Below, in pieces: positions 1 through 9,774 of a stretch of DNA of 64,000 nt. The translations under genes and the position numbers were made by a program. The DNA comes from Talinum fruticosum (taxonomy: Eukaryota; Streptophyta; Magnoliopsida; Caryophyllales; Talinaceae). Location of the stretch: positions 2,137,501 to 2,201,500 of the forward strand of contig JAITYX010000062.1 of assembly GCA_021018815.1 (NCBI GenBank). The letters are read 5' to 3'. Numbering within the stretch: position 1 is the first letter of the stretch; the number at the start of each line of letters is the position of its first letter. The notes beneath the pieces are model-generated. The model saw only the letters and a list, made by a program, of their open reading frames with translations, had not been told where the DNA came from and ran no database searches.

Positions 1-460
1 TACTCACATCTAAATCAGAATCACAAACCACATAGGTAGTGGGCTCGGAAAAATGATACTCGGGGAAAGGGAGAGTGGTGAACAAATAGAGGAAGTAGGG
101 ATTAAAGCAAGTGGGTCGGGGGACACATGATCATCAACATTAAGACTAGTAGGCGATGCCTCGACCACAACCACCTCACACGACTCCCTAAAGGAGTCTC
201 CGATCAAACACCTCAACTAAAGCATCTTCGATTCACAATATAAATCATCCTCACCATCTAAACTAGCATCAACACCAAAGGAAGACTTAGTGTAGTCCCT
301 ATGTGTACTAGGTAAGGATGGAGCAAGCGTGGGTAATTTCTCTAGTCCGGATTCTAAAGAAAAGGAGGACTCATCATCATCATCATCATCATAGAAAAAT
401 TCCTCAATTTTAGCGGAACTAAGACTAAAGTCGGTTTCATGCGATAAGTCGGACTCCCTA
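1..460 (-). pseudogene. Athila-like gag remnant, distal part (continues at 4309-4810)
   Basis: The minus strand is open over 217-460 and encodes an acidic segment with a run of six aspartates (from a CAT repeat near 367-392), then Ser/Glu-rich sequence. It reads smoothly across the solo-LTR insertion into the segment at 4309-4810, which carries a Cys/His cluster and a retroviral-type gag-like region. Together they fit the gag of a plant Ty3/gypsy element of the Athila/Tat group, judged mainly by the primer site and LTR at 4915-6308. Frame 10-216 probably continues the same protein after a frameshift. The 3' part, including any pol, lies beyond the left edge. Lineage is inferred; the split by insertion is seen directly. 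Confidence 0.6.
456..460. repeat. Target-site duplication, left copy (CCCTA)
   Basis: CCCTA directly precedes TGTAACGCCC at 461 and is repeated at 4309-4313 directly after GTGTTACA. A 5-bp duplication is what LTR-retrotransposon integrases produce. Confidence 0.9.
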
Positions 461-1239
461 TGTAACGCCCTAATACGTAAATACATAAATAAGTAATTAA
501 CGACGGAAGACTTGTAAATTGGAGACGTTACCGCCGTTTCGGAATGAAAATGAGGCAAGTTCATTTGAGCAAATTAATTTTTCAAACAATTTATGTAACA
601 ATCCAACCCGATTTTTTCTCTTACGGAAAACGAATTTTCAAAATGCCGAGGATCAGTTGGAGAGGAATCATGAGCCATGAGACCGGGGAAGGTAATAACA
701 TGTATGGGGTCAAGACGAACAGTCGAACATCACTTCTCCGACCGACTTTATCTTTTTCTTCCTCTTTAAACTCTAGGTGTGATTGTGAATAGTCCGCCTT
801 GCGCTCGAGCTCCTAAAAATTTTTAAACATAAAACAATAGATGTGTGAACTAGAAGCTCAATACGTTACCGTTATAAAATAAAATTGCGATTTAGATGCT
901 ATTAAATCATGCATATCTTAAGTCATCTTTCTTGAATACTCGGTTTGCAAACTTCTCAATTGCCGATTTGCTTTTCCAATTTGGCCAAACTTAGGACCCG
1001 TCTTGTGGAACAATCAATCATAGAATCCGACACCTAGGTTCATTTAACCCTAAGGTAGTCGGTCGTGAACAATTAAACGATTAAACGGTTAAAAGGTTAA
1101 ACGATTAACGATTACGTGAACAATTGAACAATTAACGGTTTTATGCTCGTGCACAATTGAACAATTAACGATTACGTTCACAATTGAACAATTAACGGTT
1201 CAATGCTCGCTAGCGAGCAACGTTGTCCGAGCGTCCCGG

Positions 1240-1495
1240 ATCAACCATTTACGATTACAATTACGATTACGATTACGATTACGATTACGATTACGATCAC
1301 ATTCATTCATCGATCGTCATACGATTACGATTACGATTACGATTACGATCACATTCATTCATGGATCGTCATACGATTACGATTACGATTACGATTACGA
1401 TCACATTCATTCATGGATCGTCATACGATTACGATTACGATTACGATTACAATTACGATTACGATTACGATCACATTCATTCATGGATCGTCATA
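1240..1495. repeat. ACGATT hexamer arrays in a higher-order repeat
   Basis: Four blocks of perfect or near-perfect ACGATT hexamers are separated by a conserved spacer of about 30 bp containing ATCACATTCATTCAT and GATCGTCAT. The composite units vary in length (about 50-70 bp) because hexamer number differs. Looser GATTAA/ACGGTT motifs lead in from about 1070. The hexamer is not the plant telomere repeat TTTAGGG. Reading frames here (TITITI, YDYDYD) are artefacts of the repeat. Confidence 0.9.
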
Positions 1496-3420
1496 ACGGT
1501 TAACGGGTCCTTTGCATGGCCAAATCAATTAAATTGCAAAAAACTTGTGTATAAGCGAAATGAATTATAAGCGTAGTACGTAAGCGTAAGCGTATCGTGA
1601 AGCGTAAACTATAAGCGTGAGCTGTAAGCGTAAGCTGTAACTTTGAACTATAAAGCGCATATGTGAGCTGTGAGCTGTAATAAATCTATTGTAAGCGTGA
1701 GCTGTGGGTGTGAAGTGGGTCCAAATTATTTGTATTATTAAAACAGTAACTCAATAATAAAGATAAGCACTTTGGAAAAGGTACAAGCAATAACGTACCT
1801 CGGCGTGCCAACACTCTAATGACCGATTGTTTACGCAATACAATTTCAATTCGATTTACGTTTCAAAAACTAATCTACTTTGTAGATTACTAGTCCTTTA
1901 ACAACATTTATATGCATTTACGATTATCAAAATTTTACTTTTGCGCGCCTATCCATAATGTTTCCTTTTGAGCCCGATATTCATACGTTTCCCGAAATCG
2001 GCTATTGATGATATGGTTTGAATTTGTATACAACGATTGATGAGTTTAATTCCCCATTCTTGTAATATAGCTCAAGTTTGATCTTTTGCTTCTATCACTT
2101 CTAGTTTGTGCTTAATGTAGGCTAAACTTAGTTGTACCACTTATTTCATCTAATATGCTCGGATGTCCTCTTATCCGTAAACTAGTTATACTCCCTAGTT
2201 AAGGTGTGGGTTTAGTTTCCCAATTTCCTAAAAATTTTGGCAGAGTTTCGTTTGAAATATGACCTAACCATTAGGCTAAAAGCCTTAAAACCTGCATAAA
2301 ATTCACAATAAAACTCAACGAGCCACACGCTCGGAGTATATAACTCAACGGCCACACGCCGGAGTATATTTACAACCACAAAACCAAGGTTCAAACCGAG
2401 TATATAAACCAAGTTACAATCTCGTCGGTGTTCTCATTTTCTTGGGCTCATGAACTTTCCGATTTTTTATTAAGACAAGAACTGTCATACATGTATATTT
2501 ATAGTCGAGGTTTCGGTTAAACAATTTAATCATAAAAATCCCGATTATCGGGAGATGACTCCGTACGATTAATTCCTTTATGAGTAGTACCCATAATCGG
2601 TTAACGATTTAGTAGATCATAAACAAAATAGTGAAACTCATTAATATTCTAACATGTTAACATTTAAATATTTTGAAAAGTATAAATTGTAACGTACTGA
2701 GGTAGCTGTTCGTTTTCCTTTAAGTATTGTTTTTCGTTATTTTCTTCGATCATGTCCATCTCCATCGATTTTCTATTTTCGAGCGAGTAATTTGATTTAT
2801 GCATTAATAAACTTAATAGCTACTCTCTATTTGTGCAAACTTCTCACATTTGACTTCCTCTAATTCCCTACTTATTACTCAAATTCATTTGAATTTTTAA
2901 CTTCCTTTAATTACTGTAAATTTCTTTTCCCCATGATCCTATATCTATAACCTCACCCACTTTCTACATTTCAAATAATTTCGCACTTGCACAATTAGGC
3001 CAAAACTCAATTACGTTAATTTACTCAAGTTTAGCACACATGCAACAATAAATTCAATCCTCCATCAATCTTCAATGTCCCCTTTACGCATTCTTGAAAC
3101 TAACTCCCAAAATTATGTATATGCTCATATTTCAATCATCCTCGATATTTTTCTTCCAATTCTTCCACCGCCAAACAATTTATTCATATTCATATAAAAC
3201 ATAAACAAGCACATCCACAATTATAAATAATCCCAAATCAATTTCCAATTCCATATCTACACATATCAAACCCTAACTCCAATTTCAATTTTCCCCCACG
3301 ATTCCTTCACTTCCACCGTAATCAATTCACAATTCACATATACTTGCCTAATTGTTCAATAATAACATGAATTTGTGCTAAAATTTGCTTAGAAATTAAG
3401 GATTGGAGAAGTGGAGATAT

Positions 3421-3960
3421 ACCTCACAAGTGGTCAAAAGTGGAATTAGGTAGTGGTGGCTCGTTGGTGGCGATACGGTGGCTCCGGCAGCGGCACGACA
3501 CACTGGTCGGCGGCATCAGGCGCCGGTCGATGACCAGGGACGGCGGCCAGGGTGGCACGACCGTGCAGCAGCAGCAGGGGGCGGTTTTGCCCCTGCCGGC
3601 GCAAGACAGGGGAGGAGGGAGAAGAGAGACTTGGTGCGGGAGCAGGGCAGCGGCCCGGTACGCCGGCGGCGGCTTTTTGGCGCCGGCAGCGGCTAGGGAA
3701 CGGCGGCACCAGTCCAGTCCGGTGGCGGTGCCAGCCGCAAGGGCGAAACGGCCCCGGCCCCTATTCGAAGCAGAACAGAGCGGAGAGGAAAGAGATGCGA
3801 TGGAGGTGGCTGGGTGGTGGCCAGAGGCATCGCCGGCGGCTGCAGGCCCGGCCGATGACTGGCCGGTGGCCGGCGATAGAGCAGCAGCAGGGCAGAGGGA
3901 GAAGAGAGGAAGGGGAGGTGAGAGAAAGGATGAATGTGTTAGCTTCCTTTCAAACCAAAC
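3421..3960 (-). other. GC-rich block with splice-donor-like end inside solo LTR A1
   Basis: About 500 bp are strongly GC-rich (CGG/GGC-rich) in otherwise AT-rich DNA. On the minus strand the block ends in CTTGTGAG followed by GTATAT at 3422-3421, a good splice-donor context. Copies A2 (donor at 53876) and A3 (donor at 39713) have the same arrangement, which suggests an LTR-encoded 5' leader exon. A weak TATATA motif lies upstream on the minus strand near 4049-4066. The plus-strand 177-residue reading frame (3440-3973) looks like a by-product of base composition. Confidence 0.45.
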
Positions 3961-4308
3961 ACCCCCTCACTGATATATTCTCGATCCTTCCACCATCTTC
4001 CTCTCCCCTTTGTTTTTTTTTTCTTTCTATTTCTGCTATAATAATTTGTCTATATATGTATACTGTTTTATTTTATTTCTTTTTACTCATTAATTTAATT
4101 TATTCAAATTCAGAATAAAATTATTCGAACATATATACATTTCGCAGATACAAACGTAAATTTGTACGAATTACCCTTATTATTTGCGATTATCAGATTT
4201 GTCCGCATCTTTTATTTCAATTTCGTATGTTGCGCGGCTCAAAGCTCTTAAACAATATTAAGACGACAAAATGCAAAATTAATTACGATTAAGTTTCGGG
4301 GTGTTACA

Positions 4309-4810
4309 CCCTAATCTTAGTAAGACATGCAAGTTGCTCATTTTTTTCATCCATAACTCTTATCATTTTATAACAATTATCATAGCATTCATGAGATAAA
4401 GTATCATAATAAGGACAAGAACTAGTATCATGATCGGAAGAGTTACACTTTTCACACCAAAGAGGGTAGGATCGGGAATTCAAGGGGATTAGATGTAAGA
4501 TCTAGCATGATAAGCACAAGGGTCGGGACATGAAAATCCAGAATCGGTACATGCCTTTTAAAATTCACAATTATCCCAAGCAATCCATTCAAGTAAATCC
4601 CAAGCTTCATCAACAATTTTAGCACAAAAATCTCAATACTCTAAAAGAGTACGAGTTTTTACTATTCACACCCTCATAGAGAACATTTAATACTTCCCAT
4701 TTCTCTAAACGAGTTATCGAAAAAGCATGAAGAGCATTAAGTCGATCAAAGTATAGATAAAATAATGCATGCTCATACTGCGGATAATGGTAAGTAGACA
4801 TGTTTTCCAA
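4309..4810 (-). pseudogene. Athila-like gag remnant, proximal part with Cys/His cluster
   Basis: Minus-strand frames encode, from 4810 downward, a segment like plant gypsy gag (HYPQYEHALFYLYF, then EKWEVLNVLYEGVN). After a frameshift near 4620 follows a Cys/His-rich stretch (WCEKCNSSDHDTSSCPYYD, HECYDNC) that resembles a degenerate zinc knuckle. It joins in frame with 217-460 if the solo LTR and one CCCTA copy are ignored. The product would be the capsid/nucleocapsid polyprotein of the retrotransposon. At least one frameshift makes it non-functional. Confidence 0.6.
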
Positions 4811-4914
4811 TTTTATTTTTATTTATTTTTATTTTTTGATTTTTCAATTTTTTTGGATTTTTCAATTAAATGCCTAATCTAGAATGATCAAGTAAGCTCC
4901 AATATTGAAACGAA

Positions 4915-4935
4915 CAACTCCCGACAACGGCGCCA
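4915..4935 (-). promoter_or_regulatory. Primer-binding site, tRNA-Asp type
   Basis: The minus strand reads TGGCGCCGTTGTCGGGAGTTG, close to the TGGCGCCGTTGCCGGGGA primer site typical of Athila/Tat-group elements. It lies six bases inside the LTR edge at 4942, as expected. Confidence 0.8.
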
Positions 4936-4941
4936 TAAACT

Positions 4942-6308
4942 TGTTAGGAAGAATTAAGTCTTAAATTTATTATCGCAAGTGCACAGCGTAGTTGTAGCTA
5001 GTCGGCAAGCACGAGTCGTGTCCACAGAGAGTTGTGTTTCAAATATCAAAGCTATCTTAAACTTTCTGTCTAGGCAAATTAATACATATGAGATATGTAT
5101 GGTGATTAAACTAACCTAGAAAGCAAATAAAAATATGCTCGGGTTGTGATTTTACCACTTAATAAACTAACTAATCAAGACGAGTCTAAACCTAACCAAG
5201 TCTACGCAAGTATTTAGGAGTGGTCGGTTGCACCATCAAAGGCCACTTAAGCCACATTTTCGAGAGTTATGAGCTAATCTAATTGTTCTAACCACCGACT
5301 TTCGTGGTGTTAGCCCAATTAGACTACAAAAGTAGCAACCTATAGACCTAGCTAGGATTCGGGCTATTTTCATGCCAAAATTCCAACTATCCTCTTTACC
5401 CACGCTAGTAAATTGGCTCCGCCTTTCGGTGATAGGTCAATCGCCTAAAAATCAAGATGAAAATCCCTTTTAGGCATTTCATCGAACACGTGGTGGGCAT
5501 GAGAAACAATCCCAATTAACAAGCATAAACTAGTTGGGTTAAGGCCTAAATAAGATTAATTAGCCATTAGAAAGGCTAATCACAACCAAAGCAATCAACT
5601 TTAACAACTAATTGACATAAAAACATGAAACAAAAATAAAAACTACACTAAAGAACAAACTAACACAAACTAACTTGAACAAGAACATAAACTAGATAAT
5701 TAAACTCAAGCATGAAAACAAGTAATAAATCTAACTATAATTAACATCTAGACTAATAAAAATTAAATCTTGAAACTAAATTAAACAATCAAAGTATTAA
5801 ACTAGAAGTAAAGAAGAAGAGAGAAAGAGAAAACTTATGCTTGAATTGAAATTGAAGGTTTGAATCCCAAAATCTTATACAAATCTTTACACTAATCTCC
5901 CCTAATGGGGTTTTATTTTGGGTAAGTAAGTACCCTAAGAGGTCCCTAAAATCCCTAAAAATCGAGCCCCTGGAATTAGAGCCAAAATTGTCCTTTTATA
6001 ACCTGTAAAAACCGAGAAAAATTGAAACTAGGAAGTTGCATGGCCGTTCGGGTTTTGCACGGGTACTGTGCGGAGTTTCGAAATCTTACGGTCGGTTCGC
6101 ACAGTTGTGCGACTTCTGCACTGCCCTTGTGCACACCATTATCTTGCTCGTTTTGCTTCCTTTTTGGCTCAAACTTTTTGCTATTGTCTCGATTTGATTT
6201 ATTACCTACAAAAGTAAGAAAAACAAGTAAAAATTCTAAAATTAAATTATTTTCAAGTCACAAGCTAAGCAAATAAAGGTATAAATGACATAATATTTGG
6301 ACCGAACA
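4942..6308 (-). mobile_element. 5' LTR of the Athila-like element
   Basis: On the plus strand the segment begins TGTTAGGAAG next to the primer site and contains the motif TATCGCAAGTGCAC followed by ACGAGTCGTGTCCACAGAGAG, which I recognise from Athila-type LTRs. The outer end is placed at GAACA (6308), giving TGTT/AACA inverted termini. That edge is an inference, because the matching LTR and its target duplication would lie beyond the left edge. No convincing protein is encoded; the 84-residue frame at 6022-6276 lies wholly in the LTR. Confidence 0.65.
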
Positions 6309-6665
6309 ACTAGAAATTGATGTTGGTGGGCATGCGAGATGCTAATGGAGCAGAAGAAGAGGAGATGGGCAGGTCCGGTGGGCTGAGGTTATCCGAATTG
6401 AGTGGTCCGGTGGGGGACTTTATTTAACCGAACATTGCATACAAGCCCATGAGGTTCCATCCCGAAACCAATTGGTACTGGGAGGAGTAACTCACAAGCT
6501 TATAAACATGCTCAAGGCCTTTTAATTTGTCAATGTGTGACTTTGTTCAAACTTTAGTAAGTCCAACATGCCCCCTCACATGTGGGCTGCTACCAAGGCC
6601 CAACACATGGCATGATCCGATGGGGTGGCGGTGGCAAATGATGAGCAACCTTGGCTCTCATACCA
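6309..6665 (-). other. Leader region of a short LTR element (TRIM- or Copia-like)
   Basis: No coding capacity is seen. Read on the minus strand, this is the stretch downstream of the LTR at 6666-6946. It begins with ATGGTATGAGAGCC, close to the initiator tRNA-Met primer site TGGTATCAGAGC. The second LTR was not found, so the element is probably truncated by the Athila-like LTR. Confidence 0.4.
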
Positions 6666-6946
6666 TGTAAAGTTTTGGAAATTGGGAGAAACTTTTGTGT
6701 GTTTCTCCTGAGGCTATTCGCCTTGTATTTATATAGGAAGTAGTAGATGTGCAATGTGCCAAGGTCTCCGAATACAAGAATTGAAAATCAATTGTTATAT
6801 TATCTCTTTGTCCTAATAGAATACAAGGTGTATGCTAATCACAAAGACTAAAGGACTATTGGATTGACTGAGAACGAAACCTAATCAAATACAAATTAGG
6901 AAAATACATCCTAATAATAGTAAATTAAATAATAAAACCCTAAACA
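6666..6946 (-). mobile_element. Short LTR (281 bp) next to a tRNA-Met-type primer site
   Basis: The segment has TGTAAAG...CTAAACA ends and sits directly beside a minus-strand ATGGTATGAGAGCC primer-like motif. The size and the noncoding leader suit a TRIM or a small Copia remnant. A TATA-like TATTTATATAGG occurs at about 6726-6738. No target duplication could be tested because the other LTR is missing. Confidence 0.5.
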
Positions 6947-6989
6947 CCCGAGAGAATAATGCAACTCTCTCGAAAAATAAGAATAAGAG

Positions 6990-7173
6990 TATTCGAATAT
7001 CACAAAGTGCATGTTTTACAATGAAATATTTGAATAATATTTCAACTCCTTCTACAAGTTTTACACTTTGTGATTTACACAGTTAGGATAACCTTTAGCA
7101 AAATCTTGAAGGACTTCTCGATCCGACAATGAGCTAACTCGAAAAATTGGAGGCTTGCAAGTTGTGTGAGACT
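6990..7173 (-). pseudogene. 3' fragment of an F-box/LRR gene
   Basis: This segment is closely similar to 9720-9900, the last 40 or so codons and 3' flank of the intact F-box/LRR gene. The minus strand encodes LTQLASLQFFELAHCRIEKS, matching the intact protein's C-terminus, but hits a stop just before the final residues. The similarity stops abruptly at 7173, so everything upstream (F-box and most LRRs) is missing. It is a local duplication remnant. Confidence 0.8.
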
Positions 7174-8069
7174 AGGGCATTAAATGAGGATTTAAGGGAG
7201 GAAAAAAGATTTAAAGTCTCATTTCTTCATTAAGATATACCTTTTAACTATGGTTCTTATATAAGAACTGTCGTTATAGGTGCAGTAACTACGTTTCCTT
7301 TACAAGAAATGTAGTTGTAGGTCTTTAACTACGATTCCTTTACAAGAACCATAGTCATACGTCCTTAAGGTCCAACCAAACTTTTGACATAGGTCTCTCG
7401 GAAAAACCATAGTTAAAAGTAATTTTTTACCCTATCCGATTCATAAGTACACCCGAAACTACCTGAATAGCTAGTTCCGAGTTTTTGCCACCGCCTCATT
7501 TTTAGGGTTTTTTATTTCCAATATATGTTATTGTTATCATTTTCATTGCGTCATTTTTTTCTCTTTTATCATCCAAGTGAAAATGACTTCTAATGCTCTC
7601 TCGAATGATGCCTCCAGGTGGATCGCTGCACTGTCGAGAAAAGTATATCGCTGAATGCCGAGAAAAGTAGCTTGCTACCTTCCAAGAAAAGTAGCTCGCT
7701 GCCTACGAGAGAAAAATGGAGGCGGAAAGACAACAATGGGTACATTCACCACTTCATGCACGCTCTCTCTCTCACACAGTAGGAACTTACTTGCAGAGAG
7801 GAAGTGAAGACAACAAATGGTACATCCATCTTCGGGGATTGCTTGAACATTTTGATGTAGATTCAACTAGAGTTCGATAAACAAGTTCGGGCTAGCTTTG
7901 ATGTATTTAGATGCTTGTTTTCTAGCCTCGGTTCATCATCTCTCTATCGTCTCCTCTCATCTCATCATTGGCACCGATTGTCTATGTACTCAATTGCGTT
8001 ATTTAGATGTTTTGATGTATTTAGATATTTTTATTCACTTTAGTTGTATGTTTTAATATATGTCCGAGT

Positions 8070-8380
8070 GCACTTCGATAGTGGAGGAGCAAGCATTGAC
8101 AAGGAGTGTTCCATTGAAAAAGTAAAGCTGACCCTTGAATGTTTGAAGAAGATTTAGTTAGCGAAGCTTAATCCTTCTTCAAGGATCTCTTTTAATGAGA
8201 TTCAACATGAGTTCCATAGACAAGTGCGAGGCTTGTATCTTGAAGCTTCCTACCAACAAGGTTATTATTACGTATCAAAGCTACACAAATGGTCGGATGT
8301 ATTTGAGAAATATAAGCCTACACTTGTCTATCAAACTCACGTTGAATCTACTCAAAAGAGATCTTTGAAGAAGAATTAAG
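8070..8380 (+). pseudogene. Unidentified coding remnant inside the CACTA-like block
   Basis: One plus-strand frame reads about 100 residues with normal amino-acid composition (for example SIEKVKLTLECLKK, then SSRISFNEIQHEFHRQVRG and ASYQQGYYYVSKLHKWSDV) and ends at TAA near 8378. It is broken by one in-frame TAG at about 8157. I do not recognise the family. Its position between the two repeat clusters suggests a transposon gene remnant. It is followed by a 23-bp tandem duplication at 8378-8422. Confidence 0.35.
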
Positions 8381-8422
8381 CTTCTAGTAACTAAATCTTT
8401 AAGCTTCTAGTAACTAAATCTT
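8378..8422. repeat. 23-bp tandem duplication
   Basis: AAGCTTCTAGTAACTAAATC occurs twice with a period of 23 bp (8378 and 8401). Confidence 0.85.
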
Positions 8423-8780
8423 CTTCGATCATTCGAGGGTCATTATCACTTTTTATATAGAACACTCCTCGTCAAGGCTTTCTCCTCCGCAATCAAAGTC
8501 CAATTGACTCGTGACTACGTTTCCTCTAAAGAACAAGTAGTTATAGGTCGAGTCATCTAGACCCGAGAATGGTTCCTATAAAGAAATTTGTAGTAATAGG
8601 CAAAGTCATCCCAAAATTACCAGAGAAGTCGTAAATTTTTGGGAACACTAGACCTATTACTACAATTCTTGTAGAAAACCCTAGTGTAAAATGTTACCTA
8701 TTACTATGGTTTTGTTTAAGAACGGTAATAGTAGGTTCAGCTTGACATGTTACTTCAGTTCCGTAATTAAAAGTTAGTAC

Positions 8781-9444
8781 CTTTTTCCATATTATTACAA
8801 AAACATCACTTCCTTATTTTTTACTACTTGTTTTCTTCATAACCATTGTGAAAGGCATGTAATTAAAAGTCATTCTTATAGTAATGATATGAAGGCATTT
8901 TTCTATATATGCTTTTGTATCAAATTAATTCCACCATTCACTAATAACTAATAGAATGATATTTATATATAAGTAACTTATATGAAAAATGTTAGCAAAA
9001 TAATCTCGTTAAGCTACAAATATTTTGATTATCACCAATAACTAAAGTGCAAAATTGCTAAATATTGACCATAGGCTATTTAATTCTTAAATTGCTTCAT
9101 GGCTTGTTTAAAATACAATATATTTGTACTTTTCAACTAGTTTCAGATTATACACCATATTACTCTCTAGCATAAAGTTTCAACTATTCCTTATCTCTCC
9201 CTTCATATATTGAAAATTCATCACATATGATAGCATAATGTTTGATTTATTTATTTTAAATATATGTCATATTTATTTATTTTGAAATGCATACTTCTTC
9301 TTAATTTTAATTTAAAGGTAAAATCAATACAATAAAGCCCGGCATTAAAAAAATTAAACAAAAATCTCGATATGGGCATATTAATAATAAAATAATGTTA
9401 AAATATTAATTAAAAAAGAATAATTTTCATATCATAAAATTTTT
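8781..9444. other. AT-rich intergenic DNA
   Basis: I see no gene, RNA or clear mobile element here. It lies downstream of the intact F-box gene. Confidence 0.5.
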
Positions 9445-9555
9445 ATTATTGGTGGGAGTTGGAATGAATAGAAAAGAGTTAAAATAAATGATAATTTTAT
9501 GATATTATTGGTGGGAGTTGGAATGAATAGAGAAGAGTTAAAATAAAGGATAAGA
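9445..9555. repeat. 59-bp tandem duplication
   Basis: ATTATTGGTGGGAGTTGGAA and the following AGAGTTAAAATAAA occur at 9445 and again at 9504, a period of 59 bp with few differences. Confidence 0.85.
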
Positions 9556-9774
9556 ATTTGAAGAAATCGGACAAAGTGTTGGATTTTTAAAATTTCCACC
9601 TAAAAGAACAGGTCTTTCATGACCTTGATTACTGCTTTTGAAAAAAATAATAACAACGATAATAATAAATTTTAAAAAACCCTGACCACCCAAAGAGTCA
9701 CGTAATTCTTTTATTAGTAATAGTATTCGAATAACACAAAGCGCATGTTTACAATGAAATATTTGAATAATATT

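Larger units (their letters stand above)
461..4308 (-). mobile_element. Solo LTR, family A copy 1 (3848 bp, chromovirus/Tekay-like)
   Basis: The element starts TGTAACGCCC and ends CGGGGTGTTACA, giving the TG...CA ends and the TGTAAC/GTTACA inverted terminus of LTRs. It is flanked by CCCTA on both sides. No gag or pol can be seen inside, so I read it as a solo LTR. Long LTRs with TGTAACACCCC-type ends are known from Tekay/Del chromoviruses; assignment to that lineage is inference. Two relatives occur at 52100-54805 (same orientation) and 39036-41067 (opposite). Inside are an ACGATT repeat block (1240-1495) and a GC-rich block (3440-3930). The minus strand is called sense because the opposite-facing copy has a promoter on its plus strand. 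It interrupts an Athila-like gag. Confidence 0.85.
7230..8780. mobile_element. Probable CACTA-like element with palindromic subterminal repeats
   Basis: Clusters at 7240-7410 and 8500-8760 repeat a loosely palindromic motif of the type ACTACGRTTC...AAGAACCRTAGT followed by TATAGGT. Subterminal repeats of this kind are typical of CACTA elements. The clusters flank about 1.1 kb without the motif. I did not find clean CACTA termini or a target duplication, so the edges are approximate and the class is inferred. Confidence 0.4.

Noticed and set aside
1250..1495. Telomere-like or interstitial telomeric repeat
   Set aside because: The unit is ACGATT, not TTTAGGG or its complement.
1203..1570. Two overlapping 97- and 115-residue frames (TITITI, YDYDYD)
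   Set aside because: They are translations of the ACGATT repeat.
3440..4118. Long GC-rich reading frames on both strands
   Set aside because: Arg/Ala/Gly-rich products without domains, open in several frames at once because of base composition; they lie inside a solo LTR.
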